This document shows, in pieces, positions 34,321 to 46,089 of a stretch of DNA of 64,000 nucleotides. This DNA comes from Ligula intestinalis (Eukaryota; Platyhelminthes; Cestoda; Diphyllobothriidea; Diphyllobothriidae). A program made the position numbers and the translations under genes. The stretch is taken from NCBI GenBank assembly GCA_036362985.1, contig JAYGXS010000003.1, positions 37,768,394 to 37,832,393 on the forward strand. The letters are read 5' to 3'. Each line of letters begins with the position of its first letter. The stretch's first letter is position 1. The notes beneath the pieces are model-generated. The model did no database searches. It saw nothing but the letters and a program-made list of their open reading frames with translations, and was not told the DNA's origin.

Positions 34321-37185
34321 ACTGGCGGCCAAACTTCACAATCAACGGCAACTGTTTCCGGTCTTAAGACACGTATCTTGAGTGCTGGCTAAAATAATAA
34401 TGGACTGCATATTCTCCACACACACACACGCACTCTCTACTGGGCAAAATTAGGCCGCATCTATGTCCAAAACCGACAGGGGTAATCACCCGCCATGACT
34501 CTCAGCCTTGGAAGTGCCAAGTGCTCCTCAATTCGGTGCATAAATATCCCAGTAAAGCGAGTGGCACTCTTGACAAGTAGACCAGATTGCAGCGGTAAAG
34601 ACATTCGAAGACCACAGCTAGTTATACCAGCAGAGATCGAGAGAGAGAGGGAGAGAGTTAACCGTCTAAATAACGCATCAGCCGGACTTAATTAACACAA
34701 ATTAGGTATTTAAATAATAAGAAAGATAAAGATAGCCAGTCAGACATAAAGTGTTTCAGCGCACAGACAAGCACACTAAAAAACCGCACTTGTGTATGAG
34801 AAACATAACCGAAAGCAGCTACATGCCCACTCCGAGCATAAAAGCAAATCCGTTCAAGATGAAAAGACGCGTGGGTTCAGCGCAAAGGAGGAGAGGGTAG
34901 CTAGTTGATCGTAAAAGATGCCAGTAGGCGCAGCAATTATGCTAGCACGCAACGCGGGTTAAGGATTAGAAGAGGAAGGGCAATTGGACTCGAGGGAAAT
35001 GTGAAAGTGAACTTTCGTCTACACCTACCCCACTTGGACTGTCGCTCTCGTCGATGTCCACCACGAGCTGAAGGCAGACGCGGTGACTACGGCTGGTTTA
35101 CAATGAAAGTAGATTCGCCGTATCTACCCCACTCTCTGACCACTACCACACGTGTGTCTGATAAAAAAGACTAAAATCGAGAAGACCGGAGATGGGGGAG
35201 GGCACAGGCGTGACCAACAATCAATCGACGTATCAACAGCACACCTCGCTAGGTAGACTCCCGCATAAGCGGGAGCAATACACACAAACACTGAGGGTCG
35301 ACATCACTCTCTCCCCCACGACTTAGCTGATCGGTGCCGGCAGGCCCGTCTGTACGCGCCACAGCACGACCTGGCCCCCTTGACACACGCCAGGACTCAG
35401 ATAACCAGGGAATTATGAGGAGCCGACGCCAACTCCACGGGATGAATGACTGTCACTGTGGTCAGCGGCGCTCACGATACCATAAGGTGCACTGCCAACA
35501 ATACCTCTGATGGAAGGAGTTCGTATGCTTTAGAAATTTCGTAGTACCACGGCGTGATGCCCGCCATCGATCCTATCCTAATAGGTACTGGTCAAAAGTC
35601 AGAACCAGATTTGAAATAATTCATCTATCGCTGCGAAAAGTAAATCTGAATTAAATAACAACAAGTAGGCAACAAATACTTCTTTACTATCGTGTGGGAT
35701 TGGAACGAAGTTGTCGCTATCTCCCTTTCAAACAAACCAACAGCGTTCATCCCATTGCCCCTGAAGTAAATACTGTGGAAAGCCACAATTTTCCTCAAAA
35801 AATCCCAACCTTACTGTCTGATTAAGTCCTCGCGAGTTGCTGGATGTGCGCACCTCTACTTGGATCAACGTCATTTTCCTTGTGATTGACGGTTCTGTGA
35901 TCGTATCCAGTTTGATTAAACCGCCTATAAGCTGGCCATTCGTCAGCATGCATTTCTCAATGACAGAAGTCAGCGTCACTGCATGACAGCTGTGTATTCT
36001 GACACAATCCCAAGACCTATGGGCCATCGATGCATGAACCGTGGTTCCGATAATTCTGTACTGGAACACCATTGCTTTTTTGGTAGGTGCATCTATACCC
36101 AACAGACGGCCAAGATTGTACTTACGGCATCCTGCAAATTTGGCCGGCAGTAATTAAACCAGTCAATCACGCCAGTTTTGGATGTGCCCGTAAGCTTTGG
36201 CACTTCCTCCGGTGACATTATGTTGCTCCACAGAGGTAAATAATCCTAAAGCTGGACACGACTTCAAATTACAATGGAGTCTTCCGTTCACATAACAATA
36301 ATGGAAGAATTCTTTCCCCTTTCTTTCTGCACCTCCCCACCGGCACGTTCTATCCAGAGACCTTCCTGTGCATAAATATCATCCGCCACCATCGCTCTTG
36401 CCGTAAGATCTCTTCTTGTAATAAGAGACTATGTTGAATGAGGTATCGTGATGCCGCTTCTTCACTATGCATCACTTCAATAGAAAACTCCCGTAACAAC
36501 ATTTTAAAAGGGTCAACTGAAGTAGAAATAAAAAACGAACGTAGGGATTACGCTCTAGTGGCACTGGAAAACCCCATTTCCTCACTCATATGTCAACACT
36601 CCGCCTTCTTCCAAAGGGTGCATAGTCCAGTACCAGCATTTTTAAATTGAAAGCTTGCATTCCAAAATACACGCGCGCATGGGTTTATGAAAAGAGAATA
36701 ATAATTTTCGAGTGCGATGAAACTAAAAACGCATCATACCTCATTATTTACATCTTAGTGCCTTTGACTTTAAGCGCTGCGAAGGCAAAGGCCAAAATGC
36801 GGCCATTCCTTAAACATAAGCATAATTTGACTGAACCACATATTTGTCTTGTTCTTTGGCCTTTTCTTTGTTTGCGCTAGTAACACTCTGAAGTAGGGAT
36901 TGTTTGTCGATAATGACTGACTGCATGAGGAGCACTGGAGTGGAACCTCGAGATGTGAAATCCTCCTTATGCTGACCGTCAATCAAAAGGGTTCCGTGGA
37001 GGCTAATACTGTGATCAAAATCGCGGCTCTCAGTTGGGACTTGTACGAGTTCGAAAGCTCAGAATAGTAAACAAACTTTTTCGGTGCTCGACCAATCTTT
37101 TCTTTTACCAGTGCAAACACCTGAAACACGAACCTTCCTATCCATTCGTGTACATATTCGTCTTGTCGTTTCGGTCTTTTGTTTG
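34321..37185. other. Intron sequence with one family A copy
   Basis: Outside 35046-35290 nothing is defined. The 124-codon minus frame at 35728-36102 has no family I recognise and no clear splice phase fit. Confidence 0.45.
35046..35290 (+). repeat. Dispersed repeat family A, hairpin variant
   Basis: CTCGTCGATGTCCACCACGA, GAAAGTAGATTCGCCGTATC and CGAGAAGACCGGAGATGGG match the first part of the 7.3-kb copy. It then continues into CTCGCTAGGTAGACTCCCGC with a perfect 7-bp stem (35258-35264 with 35269-35275), which is shared with the copy at 40925-41260. Confidence 0.55.
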
Positions 37186-37187
37186 TA

Positions 37188-37287
37188 CAGTAGTCGCCGG
37201 TTATTAAGCCCACCTCGGGCCAGACCAAATTGTGCTTAATAAGCGGCTGGGCCTATTAACCGTGGGCTTAATAACCAGCGGCTACTG
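37188..37287. mobile_element. 100-bp MITE derived from the Tigger-type transposon
   Basis: It starts CAGTAGTCGCCGGTTATTAAG and ends CTTAATAACCAGCGGCTACTG, with TA on both sides (37186-37187, 37288-37289). The roughly 26-bp terminal inverted repeats are nearly perfect. The first 60 and last 50 bases match the ends of the 714-bp element at 19197-19910, so this is a deletion derivative that kept only the termini. Confidence 0.85.
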
Positions 37288-37959
37288 TATATGGCGGTAG
37301 AGCTTGTTTTTCGATATGGACTGACTACATGAGCCCTAGAGAGAAACCTCGAGGCAAGGTGAAATCGCCCTTATTCTGACCACCAATCAAGAAAGTTCAA
37401 AAGAGACCAATCTTTTGAGCACACTCATGGCTCTAAATCAGGACCTCGCAGCTCGGGTTGTTAGCTTTGGCTGCACTCCAGTTTTGCCTCTATAGTCATG
37501 GTTTTGAATCTTACTGAGGGCCAACGAGTTCTTCACAGCTGGATCAGATGGATCCTGCATAACTGGGAACACAGCGGATTGCATGCGATAGAGGGGGGCT
37601 CCCTCTCGGTGTTTGTCCAACAGGTTTGCCGATGAAGTAGCTCGGTTTGAGTTTCGGACTTCCGCGATATGGACTATGGATGCCTGAGAGCACTGATCGA
37701 GCGAATGTCCGCAACCCCCTACAATAGCTACAAAAGAGTTAATGTCATCTATCGAGCACTGTTTGTTCCCCTCACCGCAAAATTTTTACAGAAGAGCAAT
37801 GTAGTCTGTTCGCACGGTAAACTTTTGGAGTCAACGGATGCCGCTTTAGGCTGTTGTGACAACACACAGCTAGTAGACAGGTAAACACCGGTATTCAGCA
37901 GTGTTTTTAATCTAATATGCTACTAAGTGTATCCTTAAAATGCACTTAGTTGCATCTTA

Positions 37960-38490
37960 GAATTGTGTGCGTATGAAATGCCACGCTTCTGCACACCATG
38001 GTCCCTGCGGCCTGATGTGCGCTGGCAGTTTTCTTGGATCTGATTCCCTGTCGGTGTATGCGCTTGCGCTCCCACCAGGTTAACAGGCCGTTTAGATGGT
38101 TGCCCGGTTAACTGTATCTTCTCTCTGATCCCGAGGAGTGAATACCAGCTGGTGGAGCCTGGCGAGGTTGCGGGCGGCGGTGTGTTGGTTGTCACGCCCT
38201 CGTCTGCGTAGTCGCAAGGGCCAACCGGGCAGTCGCTCTGTGCTTATCTTACGAAACTGACTGCCCTGAACGTGGTGGCACGCTTGGGGACGGCCTCGGT
38301 CGTACCAGCCACCTGCGCCCTTCACCCATCTCCGGTCTTCTCGACTTTTGTCATGACATCGGGTGTGGTTGTGGGAGTGGTATGAGAGTGGGATAGATCC
38401 TGCGAATCTACTTTCAGCTACAGTTACCGCATCTGCCTTCAGCTTGCCGAAACTCGTGGTGGACATCGTCGAGAGCAACGTTCGTACTGT
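37960..38490 (-). repeat. Dispersed repeat family A, long inverted copy
   Basis: On the plus strand it reads ACACCATGGTCCCTGCGGCC near 38000, TCTCCGGTCTTCTCGACTTT near 38330 and CTCGTGGTGGACATCGTCGA near 38460. This is the reverse complement order of the 7298-7871 copy. Confidence 0.6.
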
Positions 38491-38837
38491 CACGAACATT
38501 CGTTGTCTGATGCTTTGTCTATGTAAACGTGATTGCAGGTTTTTTTTGTGTATACGCATTTACCTATGTGGAGTTTTCCTCATATATAGGACGACATACT
38601 GCAAATTCGCTTTGTTTCAGATTAAATTGCCTAAAATTGCATAGAACTTCCTCAACGCGTTGTATTAGATCTAATTATTAGATCTATAAGCCGCGTACCG
38701 AAGGGCTTCCTAGCACGGAACTACGGCTGAAAATACCGGCTCAACTTCGAGTTTCTTCATGCCTAAGGTTAGACTGTGATATAGTTACCTCCACAGTTTG
38801 CATATACACAGTATGCATACGGAACGGATTCTACCAT

Positions 38838-38960
38838 TTAATTTAAGGATGGCAAAAAGAGCAAAATTTATTGGATCCATTTATTGATGCGCCTTCTCGA
38901 AATTTATGGATCCAATAAATTTTGGTGTTTTTGTCATCTTTAAATTTGCATCTGGGAAAC
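38838..38960. repeat. Foldback MITE, compact copy
   Basis: Left arm 38838-38880 (AAGGATGGCAAAAAGAGCA, AATTTATTGGATCCAT) and right arm 38906-38947 (ATGGATCCAATAAATTTTGG, TTTTGTCATCTTTAAATT) with a spacer of 25 bases. TGGGAAACG follows, the mirror of the CGTTTCCCA flank of the 3-kb copy. Confidence 0.7.
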
Positions 38961-39059
38961 GTTACGTTAAATTTCTACCATTTAAAGCATACTTAAAATC
39001 CAGCTTCGAAAAGCTGACAGGTTAATGCCAATTCCTGTGACTCATTGTTCCACCCTCAC

Positions 39060-39345
39060 CTTGAACCATGAACCACCAGCCACCTGCGCCCTTCGCCCAC
39101 CTCCGGTCCACTCGACTTTTTTTGTCTTAACATCGGGTGTAGGCGTGGGAGTGGTAAGAGAGTGGGGTAGATCCTCTGCGAGTGTACCTTCACAATAGCT
39201 CAGCTACAGTCACCGCGTCTGCCTTCAGCTTGCCGAAACTCGTGGTNNNNNNNNNNGAGTCTACTTTCACTACAATTCAGCTACAGTCATCGTGAATGCC
39301 TTCAGCTTGCTGAAGCTCGTGGTGGAAAACGACGGTCTAACTACC
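39060..39345 (-). repeat. Dispersed repeat family A, copy with assembly gap
   Basis: CACCTGCGCCCTTCGCCCAC, CCGGTCCACTCGACTTTTTT and CAGCTTGCCGAAACTCGTGG (plus strand) match the 38.3-kb copy. A 10-N run at 39247-39256 separates two direct copies of a roughly 68-bp stretch (39178-39246 and 39257-39324). Confidence 0.6.
39247..39256. other. Assembly gap (10 N)
   Basis: Ten consecutive N bases inside a tandemly repeated part of family A. The true size is unknown. Confidence 0.99.
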
Positions 39346-40887
39346 ACTAAGTGTATCGGATAAAGCCGAGATAGCAAGAACGAACATGGACAGAGGAAGG
39401 GTGCGAACCTGGACCATGAACAGGCAAAAGCAGTGCCTGAGCCGGTACTTCAGAATACTTTAAGTTGCATAACGCCTTTTAATTTCTCCAACACAATATA
39501 CTGTAGCTGCACTGAGTTGCACAAATCGTTGCGTGGAGAGACAACAGGAAAATAGTGTTCTCCGGTGATAAACACATATTTTTGGATCGACCCTGTGGTT
39601 AGTTCAGAGCCAACGCATATATTAGGCGGAACTCCGCCCCCTCCGCAGATGCGAGCGGTCAGCCGGTTTTATCACAAGACCACAACGGTTCTCCCGCATG
39701 TCAGCGCCCACCGAGCGCCAATGCATAAGTTAGTTTCCGCTACCTGGCTGGCTATAAGTGCATCTTATGCACATATTTCACGTAAACAAAAGCGCGCCAA
39801 CAACTCCCTCCGTGCACAGCATCCGCTCTCAAGTGCTGCTTGTGACTCTATCACAATTGAGGTTGGCCTTAACATACGGTCTCACTGATATCCACTTTGG
39901 TAACTCGCTTTCGTCACTAATTGTACGCTTTGTTTCGTTCATGTTCGGAGAGAGGATGGGGGATGGGGGGGGCTCAGTTGTAATGGAAGCGATGAATACG
40001 AGGTTTTTGGGGCTGTAGCTTGTGCAAGCAGTGCCTAGTAATTACCTACTGTCAGAAAACTCATGCAAACTTTAGAGAGATGCATTTTTGAAACTAACAG
40101 TGTGCTGGACTTGTAACGGTTGCATCCGACAGACAGGAATGTGCATACTGGAGTTCTGTTAGCAATAAATCAGGTTGCCTGATATGGACTGATTCTCAGG
40201 AGAATGACTGCCTCTCATCAACGCAGTCATTGAGGGAGGGGGAGAGGGGTCATTTGTACATATTCTGATTAGAAAATGCACCTCAACACTGCTGTGTTGT
40301 TCAGCAGGGGAGTGACACTAGACTGTCACAGACACGATAAATTTCTAAACGAACAGTCAACAGAGTTCGCCTCGTCGGCGGAATGTAGAAGACCTATACT
40401 TAAAAAGTTGGTCTCCCTACAACGACGGCGGAAAGTAAAAGCAAAAAATCGCCAGTTGGGAAAAACACATTTCACACACACCCTCAGTGGAGTAATAGGA
40501 CAGGATAGTGTGGGGGGGTAGCCCCGTGACGGAGCGGAGAGCTACAGACCTGCTGACAGTGAGGCGATGATGATGGTGGTGGCTGGCCTGAGTGGCTTGG
40601 AGGATGTGAGAGTGTGCGACAAGCAACAGTGGGTCGACCGCACGGTGTGCACGCCGACAGGGTGCGGACGTGGGTGCGAAACCAGTTTGACTGCCTGACT
40701 GTGCACCAGTAGAAGTGGGCAGAGGGCACAGGCACGTGGACGTAGACACACCAGCACCCTTGTGCAGGCCGACGTCAAGTTTTGCGCAGGCACAGGTCGC
40801 GCCCGCGGTCATAAGAACAAGAGAAGAAAGAGTGCAGAGGGAAGAGGGAGAGGCACAGGCTTGCTTCTGTTTGGGACAAAAACTGTC

Positions 40888-40912
40888 CACACACACACAC
40901 ACACACACACAC
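40888..40912. repeat. (CA)n microsatellite
   Basis: Twelve CA units. Confidence 0.95.
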
Positions 40913-40924
40913 GACAGTTCCCCT

Positions 40925-41260
40925 GTCGATTTCGACGATGGGCACCACGCACTCCAACAAGCCGCAGCAAACGCTGAAGCAAGCCGCAGCATACACAGAG
41001 GCAAGCTGGGCAAGCAACACGAAAGTGACAGCAAGCAGGAGCAACGCTGAGAACTGGCGCGAGGGAAAACAGGAGTTTAGGCAGACACGCACAGAATCTA
41101 CCCACTCGCTCGCCACTCCCACCTCCGTTTCCGGTGTAAAGACAAAGTAAATAAGACCGGGGATGAGGGAGGGTGTAGATGGCTGGCGCGATAAACACTC
41201 AGCACGCGCACACTTGACACAGTCATCTCGCTAGGTATGCTCCCGACAGCGCGGGAGCGC
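40925..41260 (+). repeat. Dispersed repeat family A, diverged hairpin variant
   Basis: GATTTCGACGATGGGCACCA at the start, AGACCGGGGATGAGGGAGG near 41155, and CTCGCTAGGTATGCTCCCG with the stem GCTCCCG (41240-41246) and CGGGAGC (41253-41259). The middle has AGC/GCA-rich repeats. Large overlapping open frames here come from the repeat and CA-tract composition. Confidence 0.5.
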
Positions 41261-41619
41261 CATAAAGGCCACATTAAGAGGGAGCCATTGCAGCCTGACT
41301 CTCAGTCCTCCCTCTCCTCCCGTACGCACACACAGACACACGCTCAAAAGGCCCTGACGGACCAGCCAAAGACTTTTCATGGACAAGCCATGTCGGTACT
41401 CACCATACACTGAGTAGGTAAAATACCGTGTAACGGTCTGTAGGACTCGGTGGTAAGGACTGCCATTAGCTGTAGCTGGCCTACAGGGAAGGAGACATGG
41501 GCCGCAATGAGCACGCACGGTCTCCCCGAACCCACATTTTCCCAACCACAGTACCGAAGCTAGTTGAGCGAAAATGAGATCGGAAGTAGGCAAGGCACTT
41601 CGCATGTTTCACACTATCC

Positions 41620-41705
41620 TATGATTAAGGATTTTCGACAGAAGCTGATACGTGAGGAAAATAAAAATTCTTGCTCCAGTGATCGTATCCTCTTCTTCTT
41701 CTGAA
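41620..41705 (+). repeat. Penelope-type 3' tail fragment
   Basis: CTATGATTAAGGATTTTCG, then CTTGCTCCAGTGATCGTAT and CTTCTTCTTCT. It is a diverged copy of the block at 1362-1462. Confidence 0.5.
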
Positions 41706-43011
41706 GGCACTTCGTCCTGAAGCCCATGCCCCTTCTTTCAAATGACTTGAAGTAGAGTATATACGCTTGGATACTATATATTACATTAACGCGTCGTCAT
41801 CGCAAGTAAGTAGACAAGTCACACCTGGTAAGGCGTCCATTCACATAAAATGCGCCATACTCATTACAGCGGTGAAAGGTTGTCCCTTGCTGGCCCCAAT
41901 GGCACAGGGGAAGGCGTGAAAAAGTCGCCTTAAGTGGTGGGGGACTATGGAAGCGTAGGAAGCAAAATCAGCATTCATCTCAGACGCTCATAAGAGCTCT
42001 TCTCACACAGTAGTTGGACTAACCTAGTACAATTACCCCGGCTGGATTACCTCATTGGCTTACATGAACGACTTCTTATTCGTAATGCAATGTTTCTACT
42101 CAAACTATTCTAAATCTTCTCTTACTGGGGCGTGGTCCAACGTATCATCACATTTTCTCACCCTATTCTGTTTCATACGCATCACTTTAGTAGGCCGTCC
42201 AAAACTGTACTTTTAGCACATATAAGCTGGCAGCATCACTACTGGTCCTCCCGCCAAAAAAGCAATGTCCATGGCTGATTTTTACTTTCCCCAGAAATTA
42301 ATTGCTAAGTTAGAGTAAATCAGTCTGAATGAAGTTTCGCAGGCACAAACTGAAGGATTATATGGCTATGCAGGCCGCCTTTCATCATTCACCGCGGGAT
42401 AACTACGCAATATGCAGTAAACTATCGACAGACAATGAGTACTTGTAACTAACCATACTAACAGCACAGAAACGTACTTCGTCGGTATTCTGCCACTGCT
42501 CGACACAGCTATAGACCTTAAATATACTGACGTATACCACGAACAGAAATTAATTTATAAGGAAATTAAAAAGCTGAACAAGGAGCAGCATATATTGAGG
42601 TTACAGGACACAGCACAGTGGCAGCGCGGGTGCTAGCTAACAGCCCAGACACGCGTATTTTACCGATATTCTGTGACAGCATGGCGACACAGCTGTGAGG
42701 GCTGCGACTCATAAGTGGCTCCCTCAGCCTTTCCCAGTGTGCCTTCTGATAGATACATCTGCTTGTCAATAGAAGTGAACATGCGAGTCCCAGGAAGCAG
42801 TTCAGAACAACTGTGGTCTTTATAATTGCCGCGAAAATTAATCGCAAACTGGGAGTAGACTCGTTTGAATAGAGGCGCAGACTCAAAGTTGAGATGAATA
42901 TTTGGACTGAAGTCCATCAGTCACGGCCGGATAACCATGTAATATTCGTTAAACTTATTATTTGTTTGTGCACCGATCTATTCCTCAGGATGCGCCCGTC
43001 CTGGCTAGACA
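41706..43011. other. Intron sequence, nothing defined
   Basis: AT-richer sequence with short frames. No repeat copy was recognised. Confidence 0.45.
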
Positions 43012-43155
43012 TCGACCTCGATGGCTCAGTGGTTAGGACGTCTGCGAGGCGCGAGTTCGAAACTCGGGTGCGGCGGCAATTTCAGCTGCTACACTAGAGT
43101 TGGCTACCCGTGGCTGATGAGGGCCAATAGCCCGAAATAGCTATACCACGGTGCC
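43012..43155 (+). mobile_element. tRNA-derived SINE of a second family
   Basis: Head: ACCTCGATGGCTCAGTGG, TTAGGACGTCTGCGAGGCG and GAGTTCGAAACTC (box A- and box B-like), then GTTGGCTACCCGTGGCTGAT and GAGGGCCAATAGCCCGAAAT. The body differs from that of the 9.4/34-kb family. It is not a functional tRNA: the stems are poor and a long body is attached. Confidence 0.6.
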
Positions 43156-44229
43156 TTGTCTGAGCCGGAATACTCTTATGACAAAAAAAATTCGTTAAAC
43201 TGCCAACACGCAACCAGTAGTATACATATTGAGGCAACAACGGGTATACAACATGGGTTACCCGCTCCACTCCTCCGCCGACGCCGACTGCTTGATGTGC
43301 TAAGCAATTCTTCTGCATTTTCGTTAGAGCCGTTCTTGCTATGTGCACCCACTTGTATAAAATGAAGTAAACTTTGGCTGTATAGGTGTACGGACATGTG
43401 TCAGAACGATGCCTTCTTCATCAGAGACAAAAATAATCGTTAGGAGACGATTACCAAATAGTTTCTCATTCTCGGCTGCCCTCAGGTTCGTCTACGGTCA
43501 TTTTGCATAGTAGCTATGTGTTATCGACAAAGTATGACGCCTCCATTCTCCGTTAAAGCATGTCGCTTCTCGTCGCGTCTTTTGCACATGGCCGCACTTC
43601 CTCTCTCGTTTTCACCGATCCCGCCGATCATTTTTTTAATTGCGTCCTTTTTATTCCAGCAAGCCTTTTTTTCTATCCGAGATGGTGGTTGCTCCTTAAA
43701 TTGTGCTTTTTCAAAACGAAATAAAAGTTATATTTTATGAGGACAACAATGGACTGGATGAACTTTCTTAATGACAAATTGCAAAGGATGATTAAAATAT
43801 TGCAGCCCTTTAATCGCCTTCGAAGTAAACTATTAACTTGGAATAAATAAGCCTGAATTAAGCTTCCTAGGCGCAAAAAGAAAGGTGATATAAGTAGTTG
43901 GGCCGAAGTCCACATCACGGATAACCGTGTAATATTCAGTAGGCGGCCAAGAGGCGACCAGTAGTATGGCAAGGTCCCAATCATCAGAGATGATGGGTTA
44001 TTCCTCCGGTCGTAGTGCCGCGGCTGCAGCGATCATCTGCGATTAGGAAATTCGACACGCCTTCTAATGGAATTTTGTATCCCCCATTAATCAACCTGTC
44101 TTTTCTTCTTTTGGTAAACAAAATGCCTCAAGTGCGGTGTTGTATCCGAAGTTTGCGTGACTGCATCACCCCGCAGCCTTCAAGCTGGCGACCTCCTGAT
44201 GATCACATTCCCGTCTAAATGTTACTGCT

Positions 44230-44620
44230 CTTCTGTCACATATTTTCTGCTTTACCAAAAAGGTACAATCGTAGCCGGAGATGTATCTATCGGTGATCTG
44301 CAGTCGATGGTGTCACGGGTGGCTAAATTAGTCGGTGTATCCATAGGCGCTGGGTAGACCAAAGTGCTGTCAAACTGCATCCCTGTCCAATAGAAGACCC
44401 CCTGGGGATTAATGGCTGTCAGATTGAAGAAGTAGACAGCTGCAAAAACCTCGGGGCGAGGCTGCTGTCGCGAATGGACAGATTAGGGACGACATACTTT
44501 GATCGGCTTTTGCCGACCGTTAGAAAGTGTCTATGACTTCGACGCGACATCTCCATCGCCACGATGATTCGTGTGCACCAGTTCGGTCAGTCCGTCTCTA
44601 CTACACACACAAGGATACTA
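44230..44620 (+). pseudogene. RTE-like reverse transcriptase fragment, decayed
   Basis: Plus-strand translation gives AGDVSIGDLQSMVSRVAKL just after the expected YADD position, then a stop (TAG) followed by TKVLSNCIP, and in another frame INGCQIEEVDSCKNLGARLL, then a diverged TVRKCL and ISIATMIRVHQFGQSV. This order (LQ.MV.RV, KTKVL, ING..IEEVDSFKYLG, RIRV) is that of the region after motif C in RTE-type LINE reverse transcriptases. At least one frameshift and three stops show it is dead. The catalytic YADD itself is not readable. No element ends were found. Confidence 0.6.
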
Positions 44621-45289
44621 GCTTTCGGAAATAACAGCTTTTCAGCCTCCTGGAAAACCTTACTTGATAAATAATTAATATTTAATTGGTGTACATCTTT
44701 CCTATATATTGTCGGTACCTTTAAAAATTCAAATATATTTTATAGAAAGCATCAGAAAGAATATTCGTTCTTGTACTCTATTGATAGGCAACTGGGTCAT
44801 CTTCAAATAAAATACTTGAAGAAAAGCTGGCCTTGAGTTTTCAGATTTTCTAATTGTCATTTTTATGATCGCACAATGTTCAGTCGGGTCGCATCTTATC
44901 TGTTAGTTTATTAATGATCCGCATAAAGTAGACGGTGTAGTCCACATACACTTGAACTTTTTTGCCCAACGCATGTTATCATATAATACAGAAATTTATG
45001 GTATTCCTTCTGTTGCAGGGATATAACTGGGAGACTGAATACCCTAGACAAAACTGTAACGATAGATCGGGCCTAAAACTATTCGAGAAATGAAAAACAT
45101 TTTATATCCAAACATACCCATCCTTTGAGCATAACATTTGAAGGGGACGTCATTTAGTATCAAATGAATATAATGAAACTATTTTTGCTCATATTGTCTA
45201 AAGAATATACATTTGAAGGTGTAAGGACATAAAAATGCCCACATCTTCAGTACTCTTTTATTGCATTGAGGTTCTTTAAGAAGGACCGA

Positions 45290-45590
45290 GAAGGCTTTTG
45301 CTCAAAAGCCGAATTATGCTTCCAGATGGTACATATTACAATCCCACCCAAGTAATCATTCCTGTTCTGAAATGCATTTTGGAATTGGGATTAATATTGC
45401 ATGCGGCCGGTCAGAAAGTGTAACCCTAAGTAACCTTAGCGCTCATCTTAATCTTTTCCTTAAACTCTAACGATAAACCGAATCCTTTATTCTTTGGTAT
45501 TTTATGCAAAGACCCTTATACGGAGGACGGTCCGCTTCTCATTTTCTGTTTAGGGGACCATACAAGTCATCCTTGCCGAAGACCCTTTTT
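45290..45590 (+). repeat. Dispersed repeat family D, longest copy
   Basis: The first half (ATTACAATCCCACCCAAGTA, AATTGGGATTAATATTGC) resembles 48530-48620 (ATTACAACCCCATTTAAGTA). The second half (TAGGGGACCATACAAGTCAT) resembles 4490-4512. Ends are not defined. Confidence 0.4.
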
Positions 45591-46028
45591 GTTCACAGGC
45601 TGATAAAAGAATAGAAGTTCTTCGAACTCACTTTTCTTCTCTTCAGGAGATAGGTACCCCTTGATCGGATTTCGGGAAGGTATTAGGGTCACGCAGTAAT
45701 ATAACCGTACATTCAAGCCGCTTGCAGCTACAGACAGCAACAGAAACAGCGGCACAAGACGCAGAAGAACCAACGTATCACACTGCGAGAACAAGCAGCC
45801 CTCAGCCTCGGACTGATTTAATTTCAGCACATGAAGCAGCAGACTGGCAAGTTGTTCAACTTCCGGTGATCAGCTCGCGTAATAGACCACGAAATTGGCC
45901 GCAATTCGAGTAAATGGAATGAAGCAACGTTTCTGGGGGGAGATACCGGATGATAATGATGTAACCGCATGTTGATAAGGGTGGCTGGTGTCCCTCCTGT
46001 CGCAACCGCTGGGTTTTCAACCTTCCCT

Positions 46029-46029
46029 C

Positions 46030-46060
<31 letters not shown>

Positions 46061-46085
46061 GCTCTCTCGCTCTCTCTCTCTCTCT
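46029..46085. repeat. Interrupted (CT)n microsatellite
   Basis: About 57 bases of CT with single G interruptions (GCTCTC) that recur at intervals. Confidence 0.95.
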
Positions 46086-46089
46086 GCGT

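Noticed and set aside
35728..36102. 124-codon minus-strand open frame
   Set aside because: I recognise no family and could not place convincing splice sites in phase. It could be an exon of something, but it is not supported.
40417..41034. 205-codon minus-strand open frame rich in Cys, Val and Ser
   Set aside because: It reads through a CA microsatellite and a repeat family A copy; several frames are open on both strands.
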